Origin: Verrucomicrobiales bacterium
GTDB taxonomy: Bacteria > Verrucomicrobiota > Verrucomicrobiia > Limisphaerales > UBA9464
Assembly: GCA_016793645.1 (NCBI GenBank)
Contig: JAEUHD010000181.1
Location: forward strand, 1 to 53,736
Direction: 5' to 3'
DNA: 53,736 nucleotides
Position 1 is the stretch's first letter; the number at the start of each line of letters is the position of its first letter. Below are positions 34,824 through 43,367 of the stretch, in pieces. The translations under genes and the position numbers were made by a program. Below the pieces are notes generated by a model. It saw only the letters and a program-made list of their open reading frames with translations, made no database searches and was not told the origin of the DNA.

Positions 34824-35645
34824 TCAGCGCCAACTATAGATGTTGTCAAAATTGTTGCCCTTGGCATTGGCCGGCTGTCCGGGTTCCCACCTGCCATCCG
34901 GGCCCAAGGACATCACCAGCACCGTCTGGGACACGAATCGCGCATTGGGATTGGTCGCGGGCAGTACGTCGGATTGTCCCGGCGCAGGGAAGAAGTCCAA
35001 AACCCGGTTGTCGTAATCCAGGTCGATTCGGATGATATAGGGGTTGCCCCAGGGATCCCGATACACACGATCCAGTTCACCCACCCCGTTCGGCCCCGTT
35101 CCCTTGGCGGTCTTCGCATTGAGGAACGTGGTCCTCTTTTGATTCAGGTTGTTGTTGAAATTGATCGCCTGTGCCGGATTCGGCGGGGTGGCCAGGTCAA
35201 ACTGCACCGCATACGCCGGGGCGCCCGCGGGAAAATTGTCCAACTCCGTCTGCGTCAGAATCGCCAAAACCTCGGCGTTGCTGATGTTCCAACCGTTTGC
35301 GGTGTTCTGGTTCCGCACGGTTGCCGTATCGATGGGCTTCCGGACGGCGTTCCACACCTGCCCTCCGCCCTGCTGGGTCCCATAGGTAAAGTCCGGCCAC
35401 TGCTCCGATATGGCCGCCCGGGTCTTCTTGGATGCCGGCATCCGGCTGTAGGTCGCCAGGTACTGGTTGATCGCCCCGGTGAGATTGGCGATGTCAGCCT
35501 CCGCCTTCTTGATCTTCGCCTTCTTGCTGGCCGCGGAAAGCGCCGGCAGCAGGAGACCCGCCAGGATGGCGATGATGGAAATGACGACCAGCAGCTCGAT
35601 CAGCGTGAAGCCGGATTGCGGACGTGGATTCAGGGTGCGTTTCAT
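34824..35645 (-). CDS. GspG-like type II secretion pseudopilin
   Basis: A 273-residue pseudopilin with the most canonical signal of the set: leader ending in Gly12, then FTLIELLVVISIIAILAGLL with Glu at +5. The C-terminal half contains 'VYRDPWGNPYIIRIDLDYD', the calcium-loop-type segment found in GspG-like major pseudopilins of Verrucomicrobia and Planctomycetes. It is longer than the usual ~140 residues. ATG 35645 is the only sensible start. It lies 12 bp after another pseudopilin gene, so the two are co-transcribed and may be alternative major subunits. Confidence 0.9.
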   Translation of the reverse strand: MKRTLNPRPQSGFTLIELLVVISIIAILAGLLLPALSAASKKAKIKKAEADIANLTGAINQYLATYSRMPASKKTRAAISEQWPDFTYGTQQGGGQVWNAVRKPIDTATVRNQNTANGWNISNAEVLAILTQTELDNFPAGAPAYAVQFDLATPPNPAQAINFNNNLNQKRTTFLNAKTAKGTGPNGVGELDRVYRDPWGNPYIIRIDLDYDNRVLDFFPAPGQSDVLPATNPNARFVSQTVLVMSLGPDGRWEPGQPANAKGNNFDNIYSWR

Positions 35646-35657
35646 GGGAGGGAAGGA

Positions 35658-36434
35658 CTACCAGTTTCCAATGATCAACGGGGGTTTGCCACCACCCTGG
35701 GGGAGTTCGGCCCAGAGATCGTAGCGGCCGGGGTTGTTGGTGGGGTTGGTTGACACGTACCGCCAGGGGTTCAAACCGGGGTTGGTCGGGACGGGCTGAA
35801 GGTTCGGGGCGATGGCTCCCGGCCAGGGAATCCCATTGCCTTTCTTCCCGGAGGCGTCCGTGGAGAACCCCACCGTCAGTACCTCCAGGTCAACATATCC
35901 GGCGGTCGACTTGCTCCGAAACAGTTCCGCGTACTGGCTGGGCTTGAAGTTTCGCCGCAGGAGCTGTTTCCGCTGCTCGCGGTCGAGTTTCACCTGCTGG
36001 GCGGCGGTGCCTTGGATCCGGGGAACGCTGTTCAGCACTCCGTCGCGTCCGAAGTACCGGAGAAAGTCATTGGGATCGATCTCCTCGTTGTCGTCCGTGG
36101 CGATCAACCGCTGCCTTTGATTGTCCACCAGGACCCCGGTCAATTCGTAAAACAGGGAGGTCTGGGTCGGATTGGAGCGCTTGAAGTTCGGGTCGTAATT
36201 GTCCGGTGGATACACCCCAAACTTCGCCTTGTACGAGTCGATGGCACTGACGACGGCCGCGAGTTCGGCCCGAACCCGGGACTCCTTCATGCGCCGGTTG
36301 GCAACGGGAGCCAGTCCCACCACGAAGCCCGCCAGCACCGCGATGATGGATATCACCACCAGCAATTCGATCAGCGTAAAGGCGTCCGCTCGGCGGGACA
36401 CCGGACGGGGGGCGGGAGGACGCATCGGATTCAT
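35658..36434 (-). CDS. GspG-like pseudopilin, first gene of the cassette
   Basis: A 258-residue pseudopilin. The leader MNPMRPPAPRPVSRRADA ends in Ala18, followed by FTLIELLVVISIIAVLAGFV with Glu at +5. 'YKAKFGVYPPDNYDPN' and the late 'GRYDLWAEL' segment are typical of GspG-like proteins. A TTG at 36452 is also in frame, but ATG 36434 gives the normal leader. The upstream neighbour on the same strand is the BrnA-like antitoxin gene, 32 bp away, so transcription from the toxin-antitoxin promoter into the cassette is possible. Confidence 0.88.
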   Translation of the reverse strand: MNPMRPPAPRPVSRRADAFTLIELLVVISIIAVLAGFVVGLAPVANRRMKESRVRAELAAVVSAIDSYKAKFGVYPPDNYDPNFKRSNPTQTSLFYELTGVLVDNQRQRLIATDDNEEIDPNDFLRYFGRDGVLNSVPRIQGTAAQQVKLDREQRKQLLRRNFKPSQYAELFRSKSTAGYVDLEVLTVGFSTDASGKKGNGIPWPGAIAPNLQPVPTNPGLNPWRYVSTNPTNNPGRYDLWAELPQGGGKPPLIIGNW

Positions 36435-36466
36435 GGCTGCGGAAAACACCAAGGGTTCTACACCGG

Positions 36467-36748
36467 TCAGCGGTCTTTCAATTCCTTTTCCATCCGTTCA
36501 CTGAGCCACTGTTTGATCATGCTCTGATAATTCAGGTATCGCTCACGGGCGAGTCGCTTGATCCGGCCGAGCATGCGCGGATCCATGCGCAGGGTGATGG
36601 TCACCGATTCGGTCTGTTCCGACGCCCCGGTTGTCGCGGCCTCCATCAGGCGGAGATCCACTTCGGTATCCGCCCAGAAATCGGATTCGGCCTGTTCGCT
36701 GTCGAACAGGGGCACCTCATCCCAGGACGTGAGCATTGTGGAGGGCAT
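36467..36748 (-). CDS. BrnA/CopG-type antitoxin
   Basis: A 93-residue protein with an acidic N-terminal half and a C-terminal ribbon-helix-helix-like domain: 'SVTITLRMDPRMLGRIKRLA' supplies the strand and first helix, and 'YLNYQSMIKQWLSERMEKEL' the second helix. This is the layout of CopG/BrnA antitoxins, which bind their toxin through one half and the operator through the other. It is translationally coupled to the toxin gene (TGATG, one shared base). In BrnTA systems toxin precedes antitoxin, as here. It probably autorepresses the promoter at 37082-37109. Confidence 0.85.
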   Translation of the reverse strand: MPSTMLTSWDEVPLFDSEQAESDFWADTEVDLRLMEAATTGASEQTESVTITLRMDPRMLGRIKRLARERYLNYQSMIKQWLSERMEKELKDR

Positions 36749-37035
36749 CAGACCTCAAGGGTTTGGCGAAGCTTCCTCTGGTAGAAGTATTCCTCCTGCC
36801 CGGTGAACTCCCGCGCACAAATCACCCGAATTGACCGACCATTGGTGCGGTAGACGCTGAAGATGCCCCTGCCGGATCCCGCCCGGCCAAGGTTGAAAAA
36901 CCGGGCCTGCACCCCAAACCGCGCCGAGTCCGGAAGCAACTTGGCCGCGAACGGGTCCTCAAAAGACTCCTCAATGTCCCGCACCGTCAAAGAACCATCC
37001 AAGGCGAATGGCGGATTGTTCCAGTCGAACTCCAC
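36748..37035 (-). CDS. BrnT family toxin
   Basis: A 95-residue protein of the BrnT toxin family, ribonucleases related in fold to RelE. Family features include the 'EFDWNNPPFA' start, 'VRDIEESFEDPFAAKL', the 'RFFNLGRAGSGRGIFSVYR' strands and the C-terminal 'RVICAREFTGQEEYFYQRK'. The start is GTG 37035, since 'EFDW' must be included. It is encoded directly before the antitoxin with a one-base overlap. The pair sits between pilC and the pseudopilin genes, all on the same strand. Activity as an RNase is inferred from the family. Confidence 0.85.
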   Translation of the reverse strand: MEFDWNNPPFALDGSLTVRDIEESFEDPFAAKLLPDSARFGVQARFFNLGRAGSGRGIFSVYRTNGRSIRVICAREFTGQEEYFYQRKLRQTLEV

Positions 37036-37065
37036 ACGGAATACGGTAAAGCAATCGCCAGTGCA

Positions 37066-37109
37066 ATGTAACTACTTTGTATTTACATCCCGCGGCGGAT
37101 TGCTGTCAA
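37066..37109 (-). promoter_or_regulatory. Promoter with overlapping inverted-repeat operator for the toxin-antitoxin pair
   Basis: On the minus strand a perfect -35 hexamer TTGACA (37109-37104) is followed after 16 bp by TGTAAA (37087-37082), a 4/6 match to the -10 consensus. An inverted repeat, ATGTAA (37066-37071) with TTACAT (37083-37088), overlaps the -10 and the expected start of transcription. The toxin GTG lies ~40 nt further on. This is the arrangement expected for autorepression by a ribbon-helix-helix antitoxin. Confidence 0.5.
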
Positions 37110-37172
37110 GGATACCTTCGGAAATTGATTCCGGACGGCCTGAAATCGGGCTTGAGGCCCGGCATTGCTCGG

Positions 37173-38528
37173 TTATTCGCCCGGTCCACCGTCGTTGCCA
37201 CCCAGCTTGTCGATAAGGGTGATCAGCGGGAGGAAGAGGGCGATGACGATGCTGCCGACGATGACGGCCAGGAACACGATCATGATCGGCTCCAGCAGCG
37301 AGGTCATGGCGGCAACGGCATTGTCCACCTCGTCGTCGTAGGTGTCGGCGATCTTGAGCAACATCTCGGGGAGCGCGCCCGTTTGCTCACCGACGTCGAC
37401 CATGGAAATGACCATGGGAGGGAAGACCCCGGATTTCTCCAAGGGTGCCGTGATGGTTTCGCCCTCCTTGACGCTTTCGTGGACCGACTGGACGGCGTTG
37501 GCGACCACCACGTTACCGGCGGTTTCCCGAACGATGTTCAGGGCCTGGAGAATCGGCACACCCGAACTCACCAGGGTGCCCAGAGTCCGGCAGAACCGGG
37601 ACACCGCGACCTTGCTGATGACGCTTCCGATGACCGGGAAATGGAGCTTCGCCTTGTCCCAGAGCCAGAGCCCCTTCTTGGTCTTGATCCCCAGTTTGAA
37701 GGCGATGATGACGCCAACGATTGCCCAGATGACGGGTCCGGGAAACACAGGCAGACCGAAATAGGAGGCGTCGCCAATCAGGATGGTCTTGTTTTTGATG
37801 GCATCGGAAATGGACAGCACGAACTCGGTGAATCCGGGCATCTGTCCGTCGCCCAACAGATCGGCGAAGATCTGTTTGAACTTCGGCACGACGACCACCA
37901 TCAGGAGGCCGAGAATCGCCGTGGCGACCACCATGACCGCCGCGGGATAGAACATGGCCGCCACGACCTTGCCCTTGATCTTCTCCGCCTTCTCCATGAA
38001 CTCGGCGAGACGGTTGAGCACGACTTCGAGCACACCGCCAAGTTCGCCGGCCTTGACCATGTTGACGAACAGCCGGTTGAAAATCTTGGGATGCTGCGCC
38101 AGGCCCTCCGAGAACGTACTGCCGCCCTCGATGGACAGCGCCAGGTCGTCAATGGTGCTCTTCAGGGTGGCATTCTTCTCCTGCTTCTGGAGCACGCGCA
38201 GCCCGCGCAACAGCGGGAGACCGGCATCCACCAGGGTCGCCAACTGGCGCGTAAAGGTCGTCAACACCTTCGTCTTCACCCCGCCGCCCAACCCGGGGAT
38301 CTTGATGTTGAGATTGACCCCCTTCTTCTTGCCGCCCGCCGCGGGAGCCGCTGCGGCACCCTTCTTGGCGTCCTTTTTCTCCTTCGGCTTCTCCGCCTCA
38401 ACAACCTTGGTGGGGAAATAGCCCATCTCCTTCAGCCGGTTGATGGCATCCGCCTGGGAGGCCACTTCGAGCGTCCCCTTCTGCTCCTTGCCACGGGAAT
38501 CCATGGCGACGTACTGATACTTGGGCAT
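37173..38528 (-). CDS. Type II secretion/type IV pilus platform protein GspF/PilC
   Basis: A 451-residue inner-membrane platform protein. It starts with 'MPKYQYVAMDSRGKEQKGTL', the usual PilC/GspF opening, followed by an unusual Lys/Ala-rich insert around residues 45-70. Two T2SSF repeats follow, with 'FTRQLATLVDAGLPLLRGL' and 'FCRTLGTLVSSGVPILQAL' as their matching starts, and three main hydrophobic helices. PilC couples the cytoplasmic ATPases to pilin insertion and removal. It is the last of four linked genes (PilB-like, PilT, PilB-like, PilC), 21 bp after the ATPase gene. Confidence 0.93.
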   Translation of the reverse strand: MPKYQYVAMDSRGKEQKGTLEVASQADAINRLKEMGYFPTKVVEAEKPKEKKDAKKGAAAAPAAGGKKKGVNLNIKIPGLGGGVKTKVLTTFTRQLATLVDAGLPLLRGLRVLQKQEKNATLKSTIDDLALSIEGGSTFSEGLAQHPKIFNRLFVNMVKAGELGGVLEVVLNRLAEFMEKAEKIKGKVVAAMFYPAAVMVVATAILGLLMVVVVPKFKQIFADLLGDGQMPGFTEFVLSISDAIKNKTILIGDASYFGLPVFPGPVIWAIVGVIIAFKLGIKTKKGLWLWDKAKLHFPVIGSVISKVAVSRFCRTLGTLVSSGVPILQALNIVRETAGNVVVANAVQSVHESVKEGETITAPLEKSGVFPPMVISMVDVGEQTGALPEMLLKIADTYDDEVDNAVAAMTSLLEPIMIVFLAVIVGSIVIALFLPLITLIDKLGGNDGGPGE

Positions 38529-38549
38529 AACCGTCCTTTCCCTCCGAGG

Positions 38550-40247
38550 CTAGGTGTACTTCAACACTTCTTCGACTGTGGATTCACCAGCGTAAATGTT
38601 GCGCAAACCGTCATCCCGAATGGTCACCATGCCAAGCTCAATCGCCTTCTGGCGAATGACGACCGTGGGGGCGCGCTCGTTGATCAGGTTTCGAACCGGA
38701 TCACTGACAATCAGCAGTTCGTAAATGCCCTTGCGCCCCTTGTATCCGGAGTCGTTGCAGGTGGGGCAGCCTCTTCCATAGAAGAAGGTCTTCTCCCCAA
38801 GGTCATGCGCCGAAAGCCCCAACTGGGACAACTGCATTTCGGTGGGCTCGAACGGCGTCCTGCAGTTCGTGCAAATCTTCCGGACCAACCGCTGCGCGAG
38901 AACACCCAGCAGGGTGGACGAGATGAGGAAGGGCTCCACCCCCATGTCCACCAGACGGGTCACCGCACCCGCCGAGTCGTTGGTGTGCAGCGTGGAGAGC
39001 ACCAAGTGACCGGTCAGCGAGGCCTGAATGGCGATCTGCGCCGTCTCCAAGTCACGCATTTCCCCCAGCATGATGACATCGGGGTCCTGCCGAAGGAACG
39101 CCCGAAGGGCCTTCATGAACGTGAGCCCGGCCCCTTCGTTGGTCTGGACCTGCATGATTCCCTCAATGTCGAACTCGACCGGGTCCTCCACGGTCAGAAG
39201 CTTGGAATCGATGGTGTTGATGCGGCGCAGGGCGGAATAAAGGGTCGTGGTCTTGCCGGAACCGGTGGGGCCGGTGACGGCGAAAATGCCGTTGGGCTGG
39301 TTGATGGTTTCGACGGTGAATTCGTAGATGTCCGGGGGAAGATTGAGCGATTCCAGCTCCATCTTCACCGCGGAGCGGTCCAGAACACGCAGCACCACGG
39401 ACTCCCCGAAGGCCGTGGGCAGCGTGGACATGCGCAGGTCGATCTGTTTGCCGCCAATGTTGACCGAAATACGGCCGTCCTGCGGCAGGCGTCGCTCGGA
39501 AATGTTGAGGTTCGCCATGACCTTCAGGCGCGAGGTCACCGGGCTGGCCAGATGCTTCGGCGGCGGCGACATCTCGTAGAGGGCACCGTCGACACGATAG
39601 CGGATCTTGAATTCGTCTTCGAAGGGCTCGAAATGGATGTCACTGGCCCGATCCTGCACCGCCTGCATCAGCACCAGATTCACGAACTTGACGATCGGGG
39701 CGTCATTGAGTCCGTCCTTGATGTCGGGTCCGGTGGGTTTGTCGTCCTCATCGGAAACCTCCCCGGCCCCTCCCAATTCCTTGAGAACGTCCAGGTAGCC
39801 CGAGCCCGCCTGGGCCGGATAGAACTTGGCGATCGCCTTCTGGACGTCCCCGGGATCGGCAACCACCAATTGGATCTGGTGCTTGACGGTGAACCCCAAT
39901 TCATCGAGCACCGCGGGATTCAGGGGATCCAACAGTGCGATCTGCACCGTGTCTCCATAGAGGGCCACGGGCACACACTGATACATGCGCGCACTCTCGG
40001 CCGGCACGGCCGCCACGACGTCGGGCGTGATCGCCCCCTCGTCAATCTCCACCACGGATGTCCCGAGGTGTTCCGCCATGATCTGCAGGACGGTGTCCCG
40101 GTCCAGCAATCCATAGTCCTGAACCACCTGGGCAATGGGCTTTCCACTGCGTCCCTGCTCCTGGAGCACCTCCTCCATTTGGAGGTCGTCCAGCAGACCA
40201 CGCTCCCGGAGGAGCAACAGCAGGGGATCGGAAACGATTTCAGACAT
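38550..40247 (-). CDS. GspE/PilB family assembly ATPase (second copy in transcription order)
   Basis: A 565-residue hexameric ATPase that powers pseudopilus or pilus extension. The N-terminal MshEN-type domain ([17 protein letters not shown]) is followed by the NTPase core with Walker [16 protein letters not shown] near residue 326, the Asp box and '[19 protein letters not shown]'. A zinc-binding pair, CTNC near 458 and CPTC near 495, is present as in GspE/PilB. It begins 1 bp after the pilT stop and is followed by pilC. A related ATPase is encoded at 41432-43147, so this locus has two extension-type motors. Confidence 0.93.
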   Translation of the reverse strand: MSEIVSDPLLLLLRERGLLDDLQMEEVLQEQGRSGKPIAQVVQDYGLLDRDTVLQIMAEHLGTSVVEIDEGAITPDVVAAVPAESARMYQCVPVALYGDTVQIALLDPLNPAVLDELGFTVKHQIQLVVADPGDVQKAIAKFYPAQAGSGYLDVLKELGGAGEVSDEDDKPTGPDIKDGLNDAPIVKFVNLVLMQAVQDRASDIHFEPFEDEFKIRYRVDGALYEMSPPPKHLASPVTSRLKVMANLNISERRLPQDGRISVNIGGKQIDLRMSTLPTAFGESVVLRVLDRSAVKMELESLNLPPDIYEFTVETINQPNGIFAVTGPTGSGKTTTLYSALRRINTIDSKLLTVEDPVEFDIEGIMQVQTNEGAGLTFMKALRAFLRQDPDVIMLGEMRDLETAQIAIQASLTGHLVLSTLHTNDSAGAVTRLVDMGVEPFLISSTLLGVLAQRLVRKICTNCRTPFEPTEMQLSQLGLSAHDLGEKTFFYGRGCPTCNDSGYKGRKGIYELLIVSDPVRNLINERAPTVVIRQKAIELGMVTIRDDGLRNIYAGESTVEEVLKYT

Positions 40248-40248
40248 G

Positions 40249-41358
40249 TTAACGGCGGGGTTCTGCCGCGGCGGCCGCCGCCTTGGCGGCCTTCAGTTCC
40301 TGGAGCTTTTGAACAATCGTGGTCGGATCCTGCGCCTTGGTGATGACCTCCTCCTCGGCGATCATTCCCGCCTCGTATTTCTCGATGAGGAAGCTGTCGA
40401 GGGTGACCATCCCGAACTTGGCGCCCGTCTGGATGTCGGACTGGATTCGGAAGGTCTTGTTGTCGCGGATCAGCGCGCCGATGGACGGCGTGTTCACCAT
40501 GATTTCGAAGATGGCGACGCGTCCGGGCTTGTCCACGCGGGGCAGGAGGAGCTGCGAAATGACCGCCTGGAGCACGGTCGAGAGCTGGATGCGGATCATC
40601 TCCTGCTGGTTGGTCGGAAACGCGTTCGTGATGCGGTCGATGGTTTTTGCGGCACCCGTCGTGTGCAGGGTTCCGAAGACCAGGTGTCCCGTCTCGGCGG
40701 CGGTGATGGCCGCTTCCATGGTCTCGAGGTCCCGAAGCTCGCCGACCAGGATGACATCGGGATCCTGCCGCAGGGCGCGTCGGAGGGCCTCCGCGAAGTT
40801 GGGCACATCGACGTTCACCTCCCGCTGGGTGATGACCGCCTTCTTGTGCTTGTGGTAGTACTCGATCGGGTCCTCGACCGTGATGATGTGGGCCTCATCG
40901 CGCTCCTCGTTGATGATGTTGATCATCGACGCCAGCGTGGTGGTCTTTCCCGACCCGGTCGGCCCGGTCACCAGAATCAGTCCGCGTGGTCTCCACAGCA
41001 GTTCCCGGGCACTCGGCGGAATGCCGATCTGCTCCATGGTCAGAAGCTTGCTGGGGATCTGCCGGAGGACGAGCGCGAAATTCCCCTTCTCCTTGAAGGC
41101 GCTGACACGAAAGCGGGCCAGTTCCCCGAAGGCAAATCCGAAGTCGGCACCCCCCTTTTCCCGGATTTGCTGGATGTGGTCCTCCGAGGTGATCGAACGC
41201 ATCAATTCCTCGGTGTCCTCCGGCTTCAGAACCGGCCCTTCGACACGGTGAAGGATGCCGTGCAACCGGATCACCGGGGGAATGCCGACGCGGATATGAA
41301 GGTCGGCGGCGCCTTCAGAAACCATCAACTGCAGCAGGTCCGACATCTGATACGACAT
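40249..41358 (-). CDS. pilT: Type IV pilus retraction ATPase PilT
   Basis: A 369-residue PilT/PilU-type ATPase, which drives pilus retraction. It opens with '[21 protein letters not shown]' (the PAS-like N-terminal domain), has Walker [16 protein letters not shown] near residue 133, and shows '[20 protein letters not shown]' and '[20 protein letters not shown]', hallmarks of PilT. The retraction-linked AIRxLIRE motif is not clear; '[18 protein letters not shown]' occupies a nearby position. Ala-rich tail. It lies between two PilB-like ATPase genes. Confidence 0.93.
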   Translation of the reverse strand: MSYQMSDLLQLMVSEGAADLHIRVGIPPVIRLHGILHRVEGPVLKPEDTEELMRSITSEDHIQQIREKGGADFGFAFGELARFRVSAFKEKGNFALVLRQIPSKLLTMEQIGIPPSARELLWRPRGLILVTGPTGSGKTTTLASMINIINEERDEAHIITVEDPIEYYHKHKKAVITQREVNVDVPNFAEALRRALRQDPDVILVGELRDLETMEAAITAAETGHLVFGTLHTTGAAKTIDRITNAFPTNQQEMIRIQLSTVLQAVISQLLLPRVDKPGRVAIFEIMVNTPSIGALIRDNKTFRIQSDIQTGAKFGMVTLDSFLIEKYEAGMIAEEEVITKAQDPTTIVQKLQELKAAKAAAAAAEPRR

Positions 41359-41431
41359 GGCAAATCCTTGGGGTAATCGTGAACGATGGAAAAACTCTAC
41401 TCAGAACAGCACGGGAAATGCCAGAAGGGTG

Positions 41432-43147
41432 TCAATGTTCGCTGACCGTTGCGCGGACGACCTCGTCCACAGTAGTCAGACCGGCCAGAACCTTGCGCGT
41501 TCCGTCTTCCCGCAACGAACGCATGCCGAGCTCCAGCGCCTTCTTGCGGAGCACATTGGCCGGCACCTTGTCGAAGATCAACCGGCGGACCTCGTCATTG
41601 ACCACGAAGATTTCAAAGATTCCGAAGCGCCCGCGGCAGCCGGTCTTGTTGCAGTCCGAACATCCCTTTCCCTTCCTGGGAGTGGCCTGCGCCAATTGTT
41701 CCGCCGTGATACCAAGGACCTTGGCCTCCTTCTCCGGCAGTTCATGGGGGGCTCCACAGTTCTTGCAAACCTTGCGCACCAGGCGCTGGGCCATGAAGCA
41801 CCGGGCGGAGGAGGCGACCAGAAACGGCTTCACCCCGATGTCGATCAGACGGGTGACCGCGGACGGGGCGTCGTTGGTGTGCAGCGTGGAGAAAACCAGG
41901 TGACCGGTCAGGGACGCATTGATCGCGATGGTCGCCGTCTCCATGTCGCGAATTTCCCCCAGCATGATCACGTTGGGCGACTGCCGGAGCATCGATCGCA
42001 ACGCGGCGGCAAAGGTGAATCCGATGTGTTCGTGAACCTGAACCTGGTTGATGCCCGCGAGCATGTACTCGACGGGGTCCTCGACCGTGATGATCTTGCG
42101 GTCCGGGCGGTTGATGTAGTTCAGGCAGGAGTACAGCGTCGTCGTCTTGCCCGAACCCGTCGGGCCGGTGACCAGAAGGATGCCGTCCGGAAGGCCGATC
42201 AAACGCTCGAACGTGCCCTGGTCGTCCGCAAAGAAGCCCAATTCCGCGAGCCCCAGCTTGAGGCCGGACTTGTCGAGAATACGCATGCAGATGGACTCGC
42301 CATGCTGCGTGGGGATGGAATTGACGCGGAGGTCGATGGTCTTCCCCCCGACATTCGTATTGATGCGACCATCCTGCGGAATCCGACGTTCGGCGATGCT
42401 CATCCCCGACTGGATCTTGAGCCGGGCAAGGATCGGGGCCTGGAGGCGTTTCGGCAGGTCCGGTTGCTCGACGCAGACACCGTCAATGCGGAAACGGAGT
42501 CGGAACCGCTTCGCCAGCGGTTCCAGATGGATGTCCGAGGCGCGCTTCTTGAAGGCGTCCACAATGACCTGGCTCACCAGGCGGATGATCGGCGCATCGG
42601 CATCCACCTCTTCGGTGTCCTCCCCGACATCCCCCTTCAACCCGGTGACCTCGACCTCACCCTCGGTGATGTCCTGGATCATCTTCGCGATCCCGCCGTC
42701 GTCCCGGCCCGCGCCCCCGTAAAACTTGTTGAGTGCGGCCTCAATGTCCCCGGAGCTCGTGACGCGAAGTTCAACGTCCCGATTGATTGCATGCCGAAGG
42801 CCGTCCACCGTGTCGATGTCCGACGGGTCGCTCAGCGCCACGATCACCGCACCGCTGTCACTCTGACCCACCGGAATGGCGTTAAACTTCTTGGCTACAT
42901 GGCGCGGGATTAGCGCGATGGACTCGTCGGAGATCCTCAGATCCCCCAGATTGACCGACTCCACCCCGAAGTAGGTCGCCTTCGCCATCGTGACAATCGA
43001 GGGGTCCAGGGTTCCCCGTTTCACGAGGGTGTCGAGAACCCCTTCGCCCGCGGCCTCGGCCTCGATGCGCCCCTCCTCCACCAACTCGGGAGCGAGCAGG
43101 CCCGCTTCGAGCATCGTATCGATCAGATAATCGTCTTTGGCAGCCAC
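41432..43147 (-). CDS. GspE/PilB family assembly ATPase (first gene of the block)
   Basis: A 571-residue extension ATPase. An N-terminal MshEN domain ('DTMLEAGLLAPELVEEGRIE'), a middle region with 'DIHLEPLAKRFRLRFRIDG', Walker [16 protein letters not shown] near residue 330, 'VIMLGEIRDMETATIAINA' and the zinc cysteines CKNC (near 461) and CSDC (near 497) define the family. It is the promoter-proximal gene of the four-gene motor block. With the second ATPase downstream it could serve either a type IV pilus or a type II secretion-like machine; sequence alone does not say which motor serves which. Confidence 0.93.
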   Translation of the reverse strand: MAAKDDYLIDTMLEAGLLAPELVEEGRIEAEAAGEGVLDTLVKRGTLDPSIVTMAKATYFGVESVNLGDLRISDESIALIPRHVAKKFNAIPVGQSDSGAVIVALSDPSDIDTVDGLRHAINRDVELRVTSSGDIEAALNKFYGGAGRDDGGIAKMIQDITEGEVEVTGLKGDVGEDTEEVDADAPIIRLVSQVIVDAFKKRASDIHLEPLAKRFRLRFRIDGVCVEQPDLPKRLQAPILARLKIQSGMSIAERRIPQDGRINTNVGGKTIDLRVNSIPTQHGESICMRILDKSGLKLGLAELGFFADDQGTFERLIGLPDGILLVTGPTGSGKTTTLYSCLNYINRPDRKIITVEDPVEYMLAGINQVQVHEHIGFTFAAALRSMLRQSPNVIMLGEIRDMETATIAINASLTGHLVFSTLHTNDAPSAVTRLIDIGVKPFLVASSARCFMAQRLVRKVCKNCGAPHELPEKEAKVLGITAEQLAQATPRKGKGCSDCNKTGCRGRFGIFEIFVVNDEVRRLIFDKVPANVLRKKALELGMRSLREDGTRKVLAGLTTVDEVVRATVSEH

Positions 43148-43209
43148 AGGCAGGAATGGTTGCGTGCTCCCGGAAGGAACGTCCAGCCCGGGGAAACAAG
43201 CGCGCAGGA

Positions 43210-43244
43210 GTAAAAGGGAGCGCTCAATCCAAAGTCAAACTTTG
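43210..43244 (-). promoter_or_regulatory. Candidate promoter and dyad upstream of the pilus motor genes
   Basis: On the minus strand TTGACT (43238-43233) and TTTTAC (43215-43210) are separated by exactly 17 bp, ~63 bp before the first ATPase gene. A perfect inverted repeat, CAAAGT CAA ACTTTG (43230-43244), overlaps the -35 element. The -10 match is weak, so this is only a candidate. Confidence 0.3.
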
Positions 43245-43367
43245 AGCCCGGCGAACGTCACTTCCCCAGCGATGACCTCGACCCAACCCTTTCGAGTTTA
43301 TAACCGTGAACGGAAAGCGCAACCCCGATCCGGCGTGCGTTTTCGGAAATCGAGGCAAAGTTCCGCC

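Noticed and set aside
37120..37172. Possible terminator after pilC
   Set aside because: Only a 5-bp stem (CGGGC/GCCCG) followed by a weak ATTT; too poor to call.
43137..43367. Upstream extension of the DUF1499 gene to 43137 or 43272
   Set aside because: It would place up to ~77 charged residues ahead of a perfect lipoprotein signal and would cross the candidate promoter of the opposite-strand ATPase gene.
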